Positions 34,736 to 44,922 of a stretch of DNA of 64,000 bases are shown piece by piece. Position 1 is the first letter of the stretch. The number at the start of each line of letters is the position of its first letter. The notes under the pieces are model-generated. The model ran no database searches, was not told where the DNA came from, and was given only the letters and a program-made list of their open reading frames with translations. The position numbers were made by a program, and so were the translations under genes. Source of the DNA: Sulfolobus sp. S-194 (lineage in GTDB: Archaea; Thermoproteota; Thermoprotei_A; Sulfolobales; Sulfolobaceae); contig NZ_CP035730.1 of NCBI RefSeq assembly GCF_012222305.1, positions 2,542,945 to 2,606,944 on the forward strand, read 5' to 3'.

Positions 34736-36559
34736 TTATTCCTTTGTGTTAATTCCTACACGGATTTTATTTCCATTAATTTCAGCTTTAAATCCTTTTT
34801 TATTCAAAAGTGCTATAATAAAGTTAGCATAATTTTCATTAATACCAATATCATTTAGGTTTATTTCACCAGTTTCTAAAATTTGTGGTAGTAAAGTATC
34901 TACTAACTCGCTTAACTGTGTTAAAGTATCTTTATTGCTAGCCAATTCTATAGCTTCCTTTAATTCAGAAATTGAACTATATAATCTGGATATTTTTTCA
35001 CAATAAGGCATTTCTGGAGTTTGAAGAGTCTGTATTTCTATGTTGATTAGGCTTATCATATTATCTATTTCCGCGCTCTTATAAATAGACGATATAGTTT
35101 TTAAAGTATTTTGTAATTCTATTAAATCTACCAAAAGAAAATTATTTATTTTTTCTAGTAATTTAGCTGCATTTCCCACTTTGTTTATAGTGAATGGTTG
35201 TAATGGAATGTCTGCTAGAGATTTCTTTATCTCGTAACTTTCTTCCTCAGTGAAAAGCTGGATAACTTCTAACGCCTTACTAACGCATAAATCTAATTTT
35301 TTATTTAGCAGTTGAACATCCATATTATTTAATCTTTCACTTATATAGTTCATATTAATAATATTTAATTTATCTAAATTTACTCCAATTGTCTTGCTTG
35401 TATTTTCAACAAACGCATTTAGAAAGTTAGTTGCTAAAATTATGTTAGTTTCAATTGTCTGTTTTAGATGTCTATAAAAGTCTATAAACTCTTCTAATTT
35501 TATTTCTTCTTTTGGATACTCAATTTCTGATAAATTTATTCCAATTTTCTTTAGTTTCAATGTAAAATCATTATACCCTCTTATTTTGTCAAAAATTAAG
35601 TTGTTAATTTCTATCGTTAAAATTCTTTTTTGACTAAGTAACTCATCATTTATCTCACTAAGGCAATTTATATTTTTGCATTCATTCAGTTTATTTTGTA
35701 TATTAGATATAGAACTAAATGTTCCATCTATAATTTTAATTAAATCTCCTCCTTCTTTTCCTATCTCACTTCTTAAAGAATATAATACCGCTTGTATGTT
35801 CTTTATCTCTTCATTAATTCTATTTTTCAAATTGGCTGTAGCTTCTCTGTTTTCATTTATAGTTTTAGTAAAATTAATTACTCTATCTATTATATTTATA
35901 GCCAAACTTAAAATAATACCATAAAAGAAATACGGGGAATTAAAAAGGATAGAAAAGTAATAAGCAGAAATAGTAATTGGAATAATTCCAACCACGCTAT
36001 AAAATTTTGAGTTAATCGAATATAAAACTGAACCTATTAAAATTAATATAACTGATACTAGAATAACATGATTATTAAAATTTACAGTAAGTAAATAGAT
36101 GAAAGGCAAAAAGGAAAAGATTCCATCTAAATAAGATTCATTAAATGAAACCCCAGAATAATATAGGATAGATGCTATAGTTGGATTAAAGTTTTGAAGA
36201 AATAAGTTCCCAGCTGTAATAAAAGACCTAGGATTTCTTCTTATTGCTAAATGTATTAAGGGAATGATAAATAAAAAAACTAATAAGAAAGCTATTTTTT
36301 CTAAATTAGGAAAAGAGATTATACCATTAATAATTTCTTCAAGTAAATTAAGATTAGATATAATTATTGATAAAATTATTAAAACTGGTAGTAAAATATT
36401 TTCTATTAGAAATGATATTGCAAATACTAAACCTAGTGTAATATACGCAAAATTTAGATTTGTAAAATGTAATGTAATATAAAAACTTAGCACACCATTA
36501 ATTATCATTATTATGATCTTCTTAGTTAATTCTTTAGCGTCATTAATTAAGATACTCAT
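34736..36559 (-). CDS. Large membrane protein with long cytosolic helical domain
   Basis: About 607 residues from the ATG at 36559 (MSILINDAKELTK); an upstream ATG at 36586 would add nine. The first 230 residues contain about eight to nine hydrophobic segments. The rest is a long hydrophilic, alpha-helical region rich in Asn, Ile, Leu, Glu and Lys with coiled-coil character (TANLKNRINEEIKNIQAVL). The last 40 residues end in a small alpha-beta element (NKKGFKAEINGNKIRVGIN). The layout recalls FUSC-type proteins, but no family motif is certain. Role unknown. Confidence 0.65.
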   Translation of the reverse strand: MSILINDAKELTKKIIIMIINGVLSFYITLHFTNLNFAYITLGLVFAISFLIENILLPVLIILSIIISNLNLLEEIINGIISFPNLEKIAFLLVFLFIIPLIHLAIRRNPRSFITAGNLFLQNFNPTIASILYYSGVSFNESYLDGIFSFLPFIYLLTVNFNNHVILVSVILILIGSVLYSINSKFYSVVGIIPITISAYYFSILFNSPYFFYGIILSLAINIIDRVINFTKTINENREATANLKNRINEEIKNIQAVLYSLRSEIGKEGGDLIKIIDGTFSSISNIQNKLNECKNINCLSEINDELLSQKRILTIEINNLIFDKIRGYNDFTLKLKKIGINLSEIEYPKEEIKLEEFIDFYRHLKQTIETNIILATNFLNAFVENTSKTIGVNLDKLNIINMNYISERLNNMDVQLLNKKLDLCVSKALEVIQLFTEEESYEIKKSLADIPLQPFTINKVGNAAKLLEKINNFLLVDLIELQNTLKTISSIYKSAEIDNMISLINIEIQTLQTPEMPYCEKISRLYSSISELKEAIELASNKDTLTQLSELVDTLLPQILETGEINLNDIGINENYANFIIALLNKKGFKAEINGNKIRVGINTKE

Positions 36560-36586
36560 TTCAAAATAAATATAATAGTAGAACAT

Positions 36587-37028
36587 AAATAAATTTTATT
36601 AGTTCAATTTAACGTATTATAGTTTTCTCTTCTGTAAAAAATCTAAAAAGTGTTGTTAAACTCTATCATAAAAGACAAGTTTTTATAAAATTAATCACAA
36701 ACAATCATAACGTTTATAACACCTTAGAAGACTTGCTCTTTAGATTAAGTAGTATAAAATTTTAAACAACTCTTTTTGGATTCTCAATAATTTATGTAGT
36801 TCTGAGATCAGAAGAGCAACTATTATAATATCTTCCTAGCTCATTCTAATATCTAAATCTAGGTTAACTGCATTCTTCCCTTTGATACTAATATAAGATT
36901 ATGATGATAAACAAAGGAAAAATCTCTAATAATAATATTTTTCTATATTCTCTTAGAAGATTTCTCATATTAGCTCGTCATTTATACAACTAAAATCAAA
37001 TTAGTATTTAGTAGTTATTCTAAATAAG
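36587..37028. other. Intergenic stretch before sod
   Basis: About 440 A/T-rich bases without a supportable gene. TTCTGA-GA-TCAGAA, a six-pair hairpin or operator-like repeat, lies near 36799-36812. An ATGATGA at about 36902 looks like a C box but has no D box (CTGA) at the right distance. I see nothing else. Confidence 0.4.
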
Positions 37029-37037
37029 ATATTTAAT
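37029..37037 (+). promoter_or_regulatory. TATA box of superoxide dismutase
   Basis: ATATTTAAT is centred 26 bases before the ATG at 37059 with no ribosome-binding site, the usual leaderless arrangement. Confidence 0.5.
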
Positions 37038-37058
37038 CTACTATCCAAAATCTCTTTT

Positions 37059-37694
37059 ATGGCAATACAAATACAATTCAAAAAGTACGAGCTACCTCCA
37101 TTACCCTACAAGATAGATGCATTAGAACCGTATATAAGTAAAGATATAATTGATGTACATTATAACGGACATCATAAAGGCTATGTAAATGGAGCAAACT
37201 CATTTTTAGAGAGACTAGAGAAGATAATTAGAGGCGAAATCACTTCCGGACAATACGATATACAGGGGTTATTAAGAGGATTAGTATTTAATATTAATGG
37301 ACATAAGCTTCATGCACTATACTGGCAGAATATGGCTCCAGCTGGTAAGGGTGGTGGAAAACCTGGTGGTGCACTAGCAGACTTAATAAACAAGCAATAT
37401 GGTAGTTTTGATAAATTTAAGCAGTTATTCACAGAAGCAGCTAATAGCTTACCAGGTACCGGTTGGACAGTCTTGTATTATGATACGGAGTCTGGTAATT
37501 TAGAAATTATGACATTTGAGAATCATTTCCAGAACCATATAGCTGAATTACCAATAATATTAATATTAGATGAATTTGAGCATGCATATTACTTACAATA
37601 TAAGAATAAGAGAGCTGATTACGTGAATGCATGGTGGAATTTAGTAAATTGGGACGAAGCAGATAAAAAATTGCAGAAATATCTTAATAAGTAA
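37059..37694 (+). CDS. sod: Iron/manganese superoxide dismutase
   Basis: A 211-residue protein of the Fe/Mn SOD family. Metal ligands are the His in [12 protein letters not shown] near residue 30, the His in [12 protein letters not shown] near 85, and the Asp and His in [20 protein letters not shown] near 170-174. Sulfolobales SODs are iron enzymes, so iron is the likely metal. It disproportionates superoxide in the cytosol or at the cell surface. It is transcribed alone. Confidence 0.94.
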   Translation: MAIQIQFKKYELPPLPYKIDALEPYISKDIIDVHYNGHHKGYVNGANSFLERLEKIIRGEITSGQYDIQGLLRGLVFNINGHKLHALYWQNMAPAGKGGGKPGGALADLINKQYGSFDKFKQLFTEAANSLPGTGWTVLYYDTESGNLEIMTFENHFQNHIAELPIILILDEFEHAYYLQYKNKRADYVNAWWNLVNWDEADKKLQKYLNK

Positions 37695-37723
37695 TTTTTT
37701 TACCTTTGTATCCTATATTTCTT

Positions 37724-38797
37724 ATGGTCTCAGCTATAGTATTAGCTGGAGGATATGCAACCAGATTAAGACCGTTAAGTCTCACAAAACCTAAAGCTCT
37801 TTTACCCATTTTGGATAAGCCTCTTTTAGATTATATTTTAGATTCATTAGAGATAGCTGGAATAAATGATGTGTATTTATCCCTTCGTGTAATGGCGGAT
37901 AAAATTTTGTCTCATATCGAAGGAGAAAATAGAAAAGTAGTCCCAGTAATAGAGAAAGAGAGACTAGGAGACGCAGGACCGTTGAAATTGATTTCGCAAA
38001 GGTATAATTTATCTGATGATGTTCTTGTAATATATGGAGACATTTATAATGAATTGGATATAAAATCCTTGCTTAGATTTCACGGAAAAGAAGGTTGTGA
38101 TGCGACTATAGTAGGAAAACCTGTAGAGGATCCTAGAAGATATGGTGTTTTAATAACAGAGGGGGAACGTTTGGTACAAATAATAGAAAAACCTAAGAAT
38201 CCAGTATCTAATCTTATAAATGCAGGTATATATGTTTTTAAGAAAAAAATATTAGAAAAAATAGATGGACAAAGTATAGCTAAGAATTTCCTACCAAAAC
38301 TTCTATCTGACAATACTTGTATAGCTGTTTATAAATATGATGGATTATGGATGGATATTGGAGTACCATCTGATTACATAAGAATAAATCTACAACTTTT
38401 ATCCTTGAAATATCCTAAGGGATATATTAATGAAGAAGCAAAAGTAAGTGAAAAAGTTAACCTAATACCACCTTATTATATAAGTAGCGGCGTAAATATA
38501 AGTGAAGATTCATTCATATTTAATAGTATTATTGGTAAGAATACATTCATTGGTAATGGTGTTTATATAGACCAAAGTATATTAATGGAAGATGTTAAAG
38601 TCGACAGTTTTAGTTATATTAGAGATAGTATCTTAGGTGATAAAGATAATTTAGGAAAATGGGTTAGGTTAGATTCAGTTATTTTAGGTGATGAGGTAGT
38701 GATATATGATGGCGTGTTTGTAAATAGAGATACAATAATTTTGCCCTATAAAGAAGTTAATGAGTCTGTGTATGATAAGGGAAAAATAATACTGTGA
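37724..38797 (+). CDS. Sugar-1-phosphate nucleotidyltransferase
   Basis: About 357 residues from the ATG at 37724 (MVSAIVLAGGYATRLRPLS). The nucleotide-binding loop is at residues 5-20, with KPKALLPILDKPLLDYIL next. VIYGDIYNEL holds the metal-binding Asp, and VQIIEKPKNP the conserved Glu-Lys. The C-terminal 130 residues carry an incomplete left-handed beta-helix (SIIGKNTFIGNGVYIDQSIL). It may be a mannose-1-phosphate guanylyl- or glucose-1-phosphate uridylyl/thymidylyltransferase; the sugar cannot be read from sequence. Confidence 0.85.
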   Translation: MVSAIVLAGGYATRLRPLSLTKPKALLPILDKPLLDYILDSLEIAGINDVYLSLRVMADKILSHIEGENRKVVPVIEKERLGDAGPLKLISQRYNLSDDVLVIYGDIYNELDIKSLLRFHGKEGCDATIVGKPVEDPRRYGVLITEGERLVQIIEKPKNPVSNLINAGIYVFKKKILEKIDGQSIAKNFLPKLLSDNTCIAVYKYDGLWMDIGVPSDYIRINLQLLSLKYPKGYINEEAKVSEKVNLIPPYYISSGVNISEDSFIFNSIIGKNTFIGNGVYIDQSILMEDVKVDSFSYIRDSILGDKDNLGKWVRLDSVILGDEVVIYDGVFVNRDTIILPYKEVNESVYDKGKIIL

Positions 38798-38833
38798 CTC
38801 TACTCTCTTCTTTTAATACTCTAGAGATAGCAT

Positions 38834-39457
38834 GTGAAGAAACTTCTGCTACTTGTTTTAATATCTATAGCATTATTTACTATTGTAACTAATAGTTATA
38901 CTCTAAAGATAATTGTTAGAGGACCCGTAGAAGTTTTAGTAATTACTAATAGCTCATCGATTTTTCTACATAATTCTACTCTCTTAACTTTTAATAGAAG
39001 CGTTATAATTTCAGTTTCTCCGTTAAATCCAGGTTACTATGTAGAGATAAACGGTACTAAGTACACTGAATACACTAGAGCTATAAATAGTTCTGAAACA
39101 CTTAATATTACAGCAATTCCGGAATTTGTAAAGGTTTCTTTAAATCTTAGTGGATCTGGGAAGATTAGATTGACTTTTAGTAATGGATCTTCAATTATAG
39201 TGAATAAGTCAACAGAGTTTTATGCTTTAAATAATTCTCTTCTTTATATTTATTCATCAAAAACTATGTTTATTAACAATGTTACTACAAATTTTTATAT
39301 TCTAGCTTTAAATAATAACATAACATTAAATATAACTTTTCTTAATAATAAAAGCTCTAGTGCAGGTAACGTATCTAATTCTCAGGGATTTATTGGTATA
39401 GGACTTGGTTTAATAGCTCTATCGTTCTATCTATTTTTTAAGAAGAGGCAACAGTAA
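38834..39457 (+). CDS. Secreted, C-terminally anchored glycoprotein
   Basis: A 207-residue protein with a GTG start, an N-terminal signal peptide (KKLLLLVLISIALFTIVTNS), an extracellular beta-rich region with about a dozen N-x-S/T sequons, and a C-terminal membrane helix (GIGLGLIALSFYLFF) ending in KKRQQ. The topology is a short type I surface protein. The family is not recognised. It precedes the DUF255 gene by 34 bases. Confidence 0.7.
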   Translation: MKKLLLLVLISIALFTIVTNSYTLKIIVRGPVEVLVITNSSSIFLHNSTLLTFNRSVIISVSPLNPGYYVEINGTKYTEYTRAINSSETLNITAIPEFVKVSLNLSGSGKIRLTFSNGSSIIVNKSTEFYALNNSLLYIYSSKTMFINNVTTNFYILALNNNITLNITFLNNKSSSAGNVSNSQGFIGIGLGLIALSFYLFFKKRQQ

Positions 39458-39491
39458 TCCAAACAAATTTATTCTAATACATCATTAAAAT

Positions 39492-41378
39492 ATGTTAATG
39501 AATAGGTTAAAAGAAAGTAAAAGTGCATTTCTTTTACAAGCTGTCAATAGCCCTATTAATTGGTATCCTTGGGGAGAGGAAGCTTTTGAAAGGGCTAAAA
39601 GGGAAGATAAACCAGTACTCGTTGATGTAGGTGCTTCTTGGTGTCACTGGTGTCATGTAATGGACGAGGAAACTTATAACGATCCAGAAGTAGTGAAAAT
39701 AATAAATGAAAATTTTATTGCGATAAAAGTAGATAGGGACGAACTTCCTGATTTAGATAGAGAGCTACAAAATCTAGTAAGCACAATCACTGGAGAATCT
39801 GGTTGGCCATTGACAGTATTTATGACACCAGATAAAAAAGTATTTTTCGGAGGAACTTATTTTCCTCCAGAAGATAGATACGGAAGAATAGGCTTTAAGA
39901 GGCTTCTAAGAGAAATTCTAAGAGTATGGAAAGAAGATAGACAAAAAATATTAGAAGTTGTTAAGGCCACTTCATCTTTGAAAGTGCAATTTAATATTAT
40001 GACTCCAGAATGGGAAGTGGTGGAAAATTCTATCTCAAGCATTGTCTCTGTTTATGATTTTGAGAATGGCGGGCTTCAAGGAGAAATGAAATTTCCACAC
40101 CCTACAGTAGATGAGCTTTTACTAGGTTTCTCTTTTTATTCTGGCAGTGATACGGAAAGAAAACTTTCTCTCTTTACTTTAAAGAAAATGTTTTATGGAG
40201 GAATATTTGACCAAGTTGGTGGTGGTTTTCACAGATATACAGTGGATAATGAATGGTATGTTCCTCACTTCGAGAAATTACTTATAGATAACGCTGAACT
40301 TTTATTAGACTATTTACAAGCGTATCAACTTACACAAGATATAGATATACTTGACTGTTTAAGGCTTACCTACAATTTTCTCGTTAGAGATATGAAAACT
40401 GAAGTGGGTTTTGCGAATAGTCTCGACGCTGATTCTGAAGGTATAGAGGGGTATTATTATACGTGGAGTGAAAATGAGTTTTTTGATGCTTTAAAGGGTG
40501 AAGACATCGATTTTTGGTCAAAATTCTTTAATCTGAAACTAGGTAAAGAAGTTGAGGGAAGAAAAGTCTTAAGGAGGACTATAGACTCCAGAGACCTTGC
40601 AAAATATTATTCAGTGGAAAAGTTAACCGAAATAAGGAATAGACTTCTAGAGTATAGAGAGAAGAGTAGGAAAAAGCCATTTAGGGATGAGAATTTATAT
40701 ACTTATCCCAATTCTAGGGTAGCAGAAGCTTTACTATATGCATATCCAATATTAAAAGTTGGATTAAATGAGGCATTAGAAATTGTAAATAAATTAAGTA
40801 AGAACGTTACAAGAAGACTTGAAGGAGGCAAAGAAGGATTACTGGAAGACTACGCATCATCTACCTTAGCACTAATAGCTGCTTATGAGGTAACTGGAAA
40901 TGATAAGTATAAAGATTTAGCTTTATCCCTTTCACAAGCACTACGAGATAAAGAGGGTTATGTGCTTGATTCTCCTAATGAGTCACCAGAATCATTAAGG
41001 ATGAAAGCCCTAATTAAGCTCTCTCAAATAACAGAGGAAAAGATAGACGTAAAAATTTACGAAAGTTCACCTGCTTTTACTTCTGGTGTTTTGTTTAGTG
41101 TAATGAGCTTTCTTAAAGGAATAGCTCATATAGTCATTGTAGATGAAAAAGACAGTAAAGCTGAAGAGTTACATAATACAGCGTTAACCTTATATTATCC
41201 AATGAAGGTTGTAGAATTAATAGATGATTCAAAGAAAGATTATCTTCCCTCATATATGCGTTCTATGATAAATTATAATAAAGGAGTAAGTAGAGCCTTT
41301 GTATGTATAAGAAATAAGTGTAGTATGCCTATAATATCTAGGGATAAATTAAAAACATACCTAGGTGGGATAAGGTGA
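39492..41378 (+). CDS. DUF255 / YyaL-type thioredoxin-domain protein
   Basis: A 628-residue protein. The N-terminal thioredoxin-like domain has the invariant [17 protein letters not shown] [13 protein letters not shown] near residues 18-30 and the CHWCHVM motif near 50-56. The remaining 450 residues form an alpha/alpha barrel-like region ([20 protein letters not shown] near 253-272). The length fits the family. The biochemical role is poorly known; a link with cellobiose 2-epimerase-like barrels has been noted from structure. It overlaps the following SDR gene by 4 bases. Confidence 0.88.
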   Translation: MLMNRLKESKSAFLLQAVNSPINWYPWGEEAFERAKREDKPVLVDVGASWCHWCHVMDEETYNDPEVVKIINENFIAIKVDRDELPDLDRELQNLVSTITGESGWPLTVFMTPDKKVFFGGTYFPPEDRYGRIGFKRLLREILRVWKEDRQKILEVVKATSSLKVQFNIMTPEWEVVENSISSIVSVYDFENGGLQGEMKFPHPTVDELLLGFSFYSGSDTERKLSLFTLKKMFYGGIFDQVGGGFHRYTVDNEWYVPHFEKLLIDNAELLLDYLQAYQLTQDIDILDCLRLTYNFLVRDMKTEVGFANSLDADSEGIEGYYYTWSENEFFDALKGEDIDFWSKFFNLKLGKEVEGRKVLRRTIDSRDLAKYYSVEKLTEIRNRLLEYREKSRKKPFRDENLYTYPNSRVAEALLYAYPILKVGLNEALEIVNKLSKNVTRRLEGGKEGLLEDYASSTLALIAAYEVTGNDKYKDLALSLSQALRDKEGYVLDSPNESPESLRMKALIKLSQITEEKIDVKIYESSPAFTSGVLFSVMSFLKGIAHIVIVDEKDSKAEELHNTALTLYYPMKVVELIDDSKKDYLPSYMRSMINYNKGVSRAFVCIRNKCSMPIISRDKLKTYLGGIR

Positions 41379-42082
41379 GACTAAAAGGAAGGCGCGTATT
41401 AATTGTTGGAGTGAGCAAAGGATTAGGCTATGCTCTTGCATACTTTCTACTTAAGGAGGGGGCGAGTGTTGTTATTAATTCTCGTAATGAAGAGAAACTA
41501 AAAGAGATAAAGAAGAGTCTAGAGAGTATAGGTGAGATAACTTATGTTATTGGAGATGTATCAACGCTAGAAAAGGCTAGGGAAGTTGTCGAAAAGGCTG
41601 GTAATTTTACTGACTTGGTTGTTACTGTTGGAGGTTATATAGAAGATACTGTAGAAGACTTAAAAGGTTTAGATGAGATGATAGTTAATCATATTAAAAT
41701 ACCTTTATATGTTGTGCATTCTTCCTTAAGCAAATTAAAAGAAGGTTCAACTATAGTCTTAGTCTCAGCAATGAGGGGTATTTATACAGCTTATCCTACA
41801 CAGCTTTCATATGCTGTTGGAAAGGCAGGTTTAGCTAAAGAAGTTGAGATTTTAGCATCTGAATTATTAAGTAGAGGAATAAGAGTTGTGGGCATTGCTC
41901 CAAGTTTTATAGATGGAGACTTTGTACCAGATAGAGACTGGAAGAAATTGAGGAAGCTTGGTGATTTTAAGGCTCCTCCGGAAGACTTCGCTAGGGTTAT
42001 TGTTTGGTTATTAACTGAAGAGGCTGAATGGGTTAATGGTGTTATTATACCTGTAGATGGCGGGGCTAGACTAAAATTATAA
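41375..42082 (+). CDS. Short-chain dehydrogenase/reductase
   Basis: A 235-residue SDR with a GTG start. The cofactor motif [15 protein letters not shown] is near residues 8-22 (GxxxGxG in slightly altered form), and [11 protein letters not shown] replaces the usual NNAG. The catalytic Ser-Tyr-Lys set is VLVSAMRG...[13 protein letters not shown] near 128-150. IPVDGGARL near the C-terminus is also typical. Substrate unknown. It is translationally coupled to the DUF255 gene. Confidence 0.85.
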   Translation: MRLKGRRVLIVGVSKGLGYALAYFLLKEGASVVINSRNEEKLKEIKKSLESIGEITYVIGDVSTLEKAREVVEKAGNFTDLVVTVGGYIEDTVEDLKGLDEMIVNHIKIPLYVVHSSLSKLKEGSTIVLVSAMRGIYTAYPTQLSYAVGKAGLAKEVEILASELLSRGIRVVGIAPSFIDGDFVPDRDWKKLRKLGDFKAPPEDFARVIVWLLTEEAEWVNGVIIPVDGGARLKL

Positions 42083-42500
42083 GTGTGGATTTTCCGATAA
42101 AACCAAGTTGATTATCTACTTTTTTTATTTCAATTTCTATTTTACCATGTATAAACGGAATAAAGATCTTCTCCCCCTCATACACGGGTTGTTGAAACAA
42201 AATTTTCCTTATATAATCTTCTAATCCATCTATTCTTAAAGGCGTTTTTATAACTATTTCTCTAGATTCTTCTATCTTCTTTGGTTCAACCTCGGCTTCA
42301 TCTTCTCCAGATATAAAAAGCCTACTAATTCCTATCTCGTTGTCATTAATTTTATTACTGACACCTACTTTGAGTATAATCTCCTTAGTCTTAGTTATAA
42401 TTTTTGCATAATCTCCTAAATACTCAGCGTTCTTTTTTGAAACTACTGCATACCTCTTTCCTTTATATGGTGATGGGGGTGGTACAATCTTTAATTTCAT
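42066..42500 (-). CDS. Stand-alone Cdc48/VAT N-domain-like protein
   Basis: About 144 residues from the ATG at 42500, which is 27 bases from an AATTTAAAAC (rc) box. The pattern (AEYLGDYAKIITKTKEIILKV; EIGISRLFISG with AEVEPKKIEE; then LRIDGLEDYIRKILFQQPVYEG and HGKIEIEIKKVD) follows the double-psi barrel plus four-stranded subdomain of the Cdc48/VAT N-domain. No AAA ATPase domain is present. It may be an adaptor or substrate-binding protein that mimics the Cdc48 N-domain. It overlaps the SDR gene's 3' end by 17 bases. Confidence 0.55.
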   Translation of the reverse strand: MKLKIVPPPSPYKGKRYAVVSKKNAEYLGDYAKIITKTKEIILKVGVSNKINDNEIGISRLFISGEDEAEVEPKKIEESREIVIKTPLRIDGLEDYIRKILFQQPVYEGEKIFIPFIHGKIEIEIKKVDNQLGFIGKSTLIILV

Positions 42501-42569
42501 TAATGAAATAGTAGAATTCAAAGTTTTAAATTCAAACAATATTAACAATTATGTTGCATTCTATATCTA

Positions 42570-43202
42570 ATGAGTGAAGTTAGCTTTCATTTTAAGTGTA
42601 GTCAAGACTCTATATTATTCAATTGTAACTATAAACTCTACAGTATGGAGTATAGTAAGTTAAATAATGACATAATAATTAGACTTAATTCACCTAAATT
42701 TAGGGTTAGCTTTGAGAAAGGAAAATTCTTTGATATGCACAATTTGTTAGTAAAAAAAGGTGTTGAGGGAGAAGAAAGAATAAAGCCGATAATTAGAGAA
42801 TTTTCTGAAATTATGAAGGAAGGTATAACTCAATTTTCTCTTCAAAATAATTTACCTCTTTCAATTCTCTTGAAATTTTTAGATGAAATATATAATATTT
42901 ATCTTGATCCTAGAAAATATCTTGATTTTGAAATTATAAGTATATTAATAGATATCAATAAAGAATTTATGAAAGATAAACCTGGTTTTACTACCAATAG
43001 AAAAATAACTATGGAAATACATTCACAAAAGGGTTGTGCTAAAGTTATTATACCAGAAGATGGAAAGATATCTCATTTCTACTCTCTAGACTGTAAAGAG
43101 TGGATTGAAGATTTTTCAATGTATAGGAACTTACTCTACTCTCTTCATCCAACAATTAGTGAAATAAATGAAATAATTGCTTTCATGAAAAAAGTTATTT
43201 AA
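42570..43202 (+). CDS. Hypothetical protein before nucS
   Basis: A 210-residue soluble protein starting MSEVSFHFKCSQDSILFNCNY. The N-terminal 60 residues look like beta strands, the middle is helical (FSLQNNLPLSILLKFLDEIYNIY), and the C-terminus is mixed. Six cysteines occur but form no clear zinc motif. I do not recognise the family. It lies 22 bases before nucS on the same strand and is divergent from the Cdc48-N-like gene. Confidence 0.65.
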   Translation: MSEVSFHFKCSQDSILFNCNYKLYSMEYSKLNNDIIIRLNSPKFRVSFEKGKFFDMHNLLVKKGVEGEERIKPIIREFSEIMKEGITQFSLQNNLPLSILLKFLDEIYNIYLDPRKYLDFEIISILIDINKEFMKDKPGFTTNRKITMEIHSQKGCAKVIIPEDGKISHFYSLDCKEWIEDFSMYRNLLYSLHPTISEINEIIAFMKKVI

Positions 43203-43223
43203 GTATTTTCATCTAGTAATACT

Positions 43224-43982
43224 GTGACTCAAGTATTACTAAATCCTAGTTTGGAGGAAGCATATCATTTTCTTGTTAAAAATATGTATAACAATCTTAT
43301 AACGCTATTTGGTGATTGTGAAATTCAATACGAAGGAAGAGCTTATTCTCATGCTTCTCTCGCTTCTAGGCTAATAATAATTAAGGTTGATGGTAGTGTA
43401 ATTGTTCATGAACATACTAAAAGAGAGCCAATAAATTGGCAACCTCCAGGTAGTGCAATAGTCGTGAAAAAAGAGTCTGGGGTATTAAGTATAGAGTCTA
43501 TAAGAAAGAGACCGAAAGAGAGACTATATATTACTCTTAGAAGAGTCTATTATCTTACCTCTGCTGAAGTAAATAGCGGTAATTTTGATATTAAAGGAAC
43601 AGAGAAAGATATAGTAGGCTTAGTACTGGAAAATCCTAATTTGATAGAAGAAGGGTTTAAGCCAATACAGAGAGAATATAGAATACCTTATGGTATAGTT
43701 GATCTCTTTGGATATGACAAGTTTGGAACGCCTTTTGTATTAGAGTTTAAAAGGAGTAAAGCAACACTTCAAGCGGTATCTCAACTTCACAGATACTACA
43801 TGTTCTTTTTGGAGAGTTATGGAAAGGCAAGAGGTGCATTAGTATCTCCCGGTATATCTGAAAAAGCTTTAAATCTGATTGAGAAGTTAGGATTAGAGTA
43901 CATTGATGCCAATAGAATTTTTGATTCCATTACCGATTCTAGCAGATATACTATTAATATATCAAATATACAAAGAAGTTGA
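43224..43982 (+). CDS. nucS: NucS/EndoMS mismatch endonuclease
   Basis: A 252-residue protein with a GTG start. The N-terminal domain has YEGRAYSHASLASRLIIIKVDGSVIVHE, and the C-terminal RecB-like nuclease core has IVDLFGYDKFGTPFVLEFKRSKA near residues 152-174, giving the catalytic D-(x)-E-x-K set, followed by QAVSQLHRYY. NucS/EndoMS cuts both strands at mismatches or acts on flapped single-stranded DNA. Its 3' end overlaps the next reading frame by about 77 bases. Confidence 0.92.
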   Translation: MTQVLLNPSLEEAYHFLVKNMYNNLITLFGDCEIQYEGRAYSHASLASRLIIIKVDGSVIVHEHTKREPINWQPPGSAIVVKKESGVLSIESIRKRPKERLYITLRRVYYLTSAEVNSGNFDIKGTEKDIVGLVLENPNLIEEGFKPIQREYRIPYGIVDLFGYDKFGTPFVLEFKRSKATLQAVSQLHRYYMFFLESYGKARGALVSPGISEKALNLIEKLGLEYIDANRIFDSITDSSRYTINISNIQRS

Positions 43983-44922
43983 GCTAAGGAAAATTAACGG
44001 TGACTTTAATGGATTTGCATCAGTGATTATACCGATCAAAGGGTTAGACGTTAATCTTGAAGAAAATGTAAAATCCCTCTTAGCTCAGGATTATCCCCAT
44101 TACGAAATTATATATGTGGTTGATGACTATGATGATCCTTCAGTATCTGTTCTTAAAAAATATAGTGTGAAAATAATAAAGAGTGAGGATATATGTAGTT
44201 TATGTAGTGGAAAAATAAGGGCACAATTAACTGGCCTTAGATATGCTTCAGGTGATATCATAGTATTCGCTGATTCAGATACATGGTATCCAAGCTATTG
44301 GCTTAAGGAACTTGTGAAGCCTTTATCTAACTTTGTAGCTACAACAGTTTTCTCATGGCCTAAACCATATAGACTAACTTTAAGAAATTTCATAAGGGCC
44401 GGGTTTTGGACTTTTGGCTTTGAGTCACAAGCTGTAGGAGGCACATTTCTTTGGGGAGGCAGTATGGCGTTCAGAAAAGATTTCTTCGATAAATATGTTA
44501 TTGAAGAGCTCAGCAAGAACTGGTGTGACGATTGTACTTTGACAAGAATTGCAAAGGAGAGAGGAAATATAGGATTTATAATTGCTGCTATTCCGCTCAA
44601 TATATTTGATGAGAGAAATTTAATAAAATGGTCAGAGCGTCAGATGATAACTGTATATATGTATTCAAGAAGAGGGTTCTACGCATTTATCCTTCTCTCT
44701 GTTTTCATGCTAGTTTTTCTTATTTTATCTTTTTTCTCCCCTATCTATACTACCCCTTTAATACTATGGGTTTTTAAGAATATTATAAGAGGTTATCGTA
44801 CTAGCTATTATATTCTTCCTGCAATAGCATCTATATTTGCTATTTTCTATGCTCTTATTCTTGCTCCTTTTGCGTTAAGACAAAAATATATATTTTGGCG
44901 AGGAAATACATATAAAGTGTGA
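43906..44922 (+). CDS. Membrane glycosyltransferase family 2
   Basis: About 338 residues. An N-terminal hydrophobic segment (FLIPLPILADILLIYQIY) is followed by a GT2 catalytic domain: SVIIPIKG near residue 41, YVVDDYDDPS near 72, IVFADSDTWYP with the DxD-like motif near 122, and NWCDDCTLTR near 205. Three C-terminal membrane helices follow. The architecture resembles ceramide-glucosyltransferase-type and lipid glycosyltransferases. The start overlaps nucS by 77 bases, which is long but needed for the first membrane segment. Confidence 0.83.
   Translation: MPIEFLIPLPILADILLIYQIYKEVELRKINGDFNGFASVIIPIKGLDVNLEENVKSLLAQDYPHYEIIYVVDDYDDPSVSVLKKYSVKIIKSEDICSLCSGKIRAQLTGLRYASGDIIVFADSDTWYPSYWLKELVKPLSNFVATTVFSWPKPYRLTLRNFIRAGFWTFGFESQAVGGTFLWGGSMAFRKDFFDKYVIEELSKNWCDDCTLTRIAKERGNIGFIIAAIPLNIFDERNLIKWSERQMITVYMYSRRGFYAFILLSVFMLVFLILSFFSPIYTTPLILWVFKNIIRGYRTSYYILPAIASIFAIFYALILAPFALRQKYIFWRGNTYKV

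Noticed and set aside
36900..36935. ATGATGA as a C box before sod
   Set aside because: No CTGA follows within guide distance on that strand.
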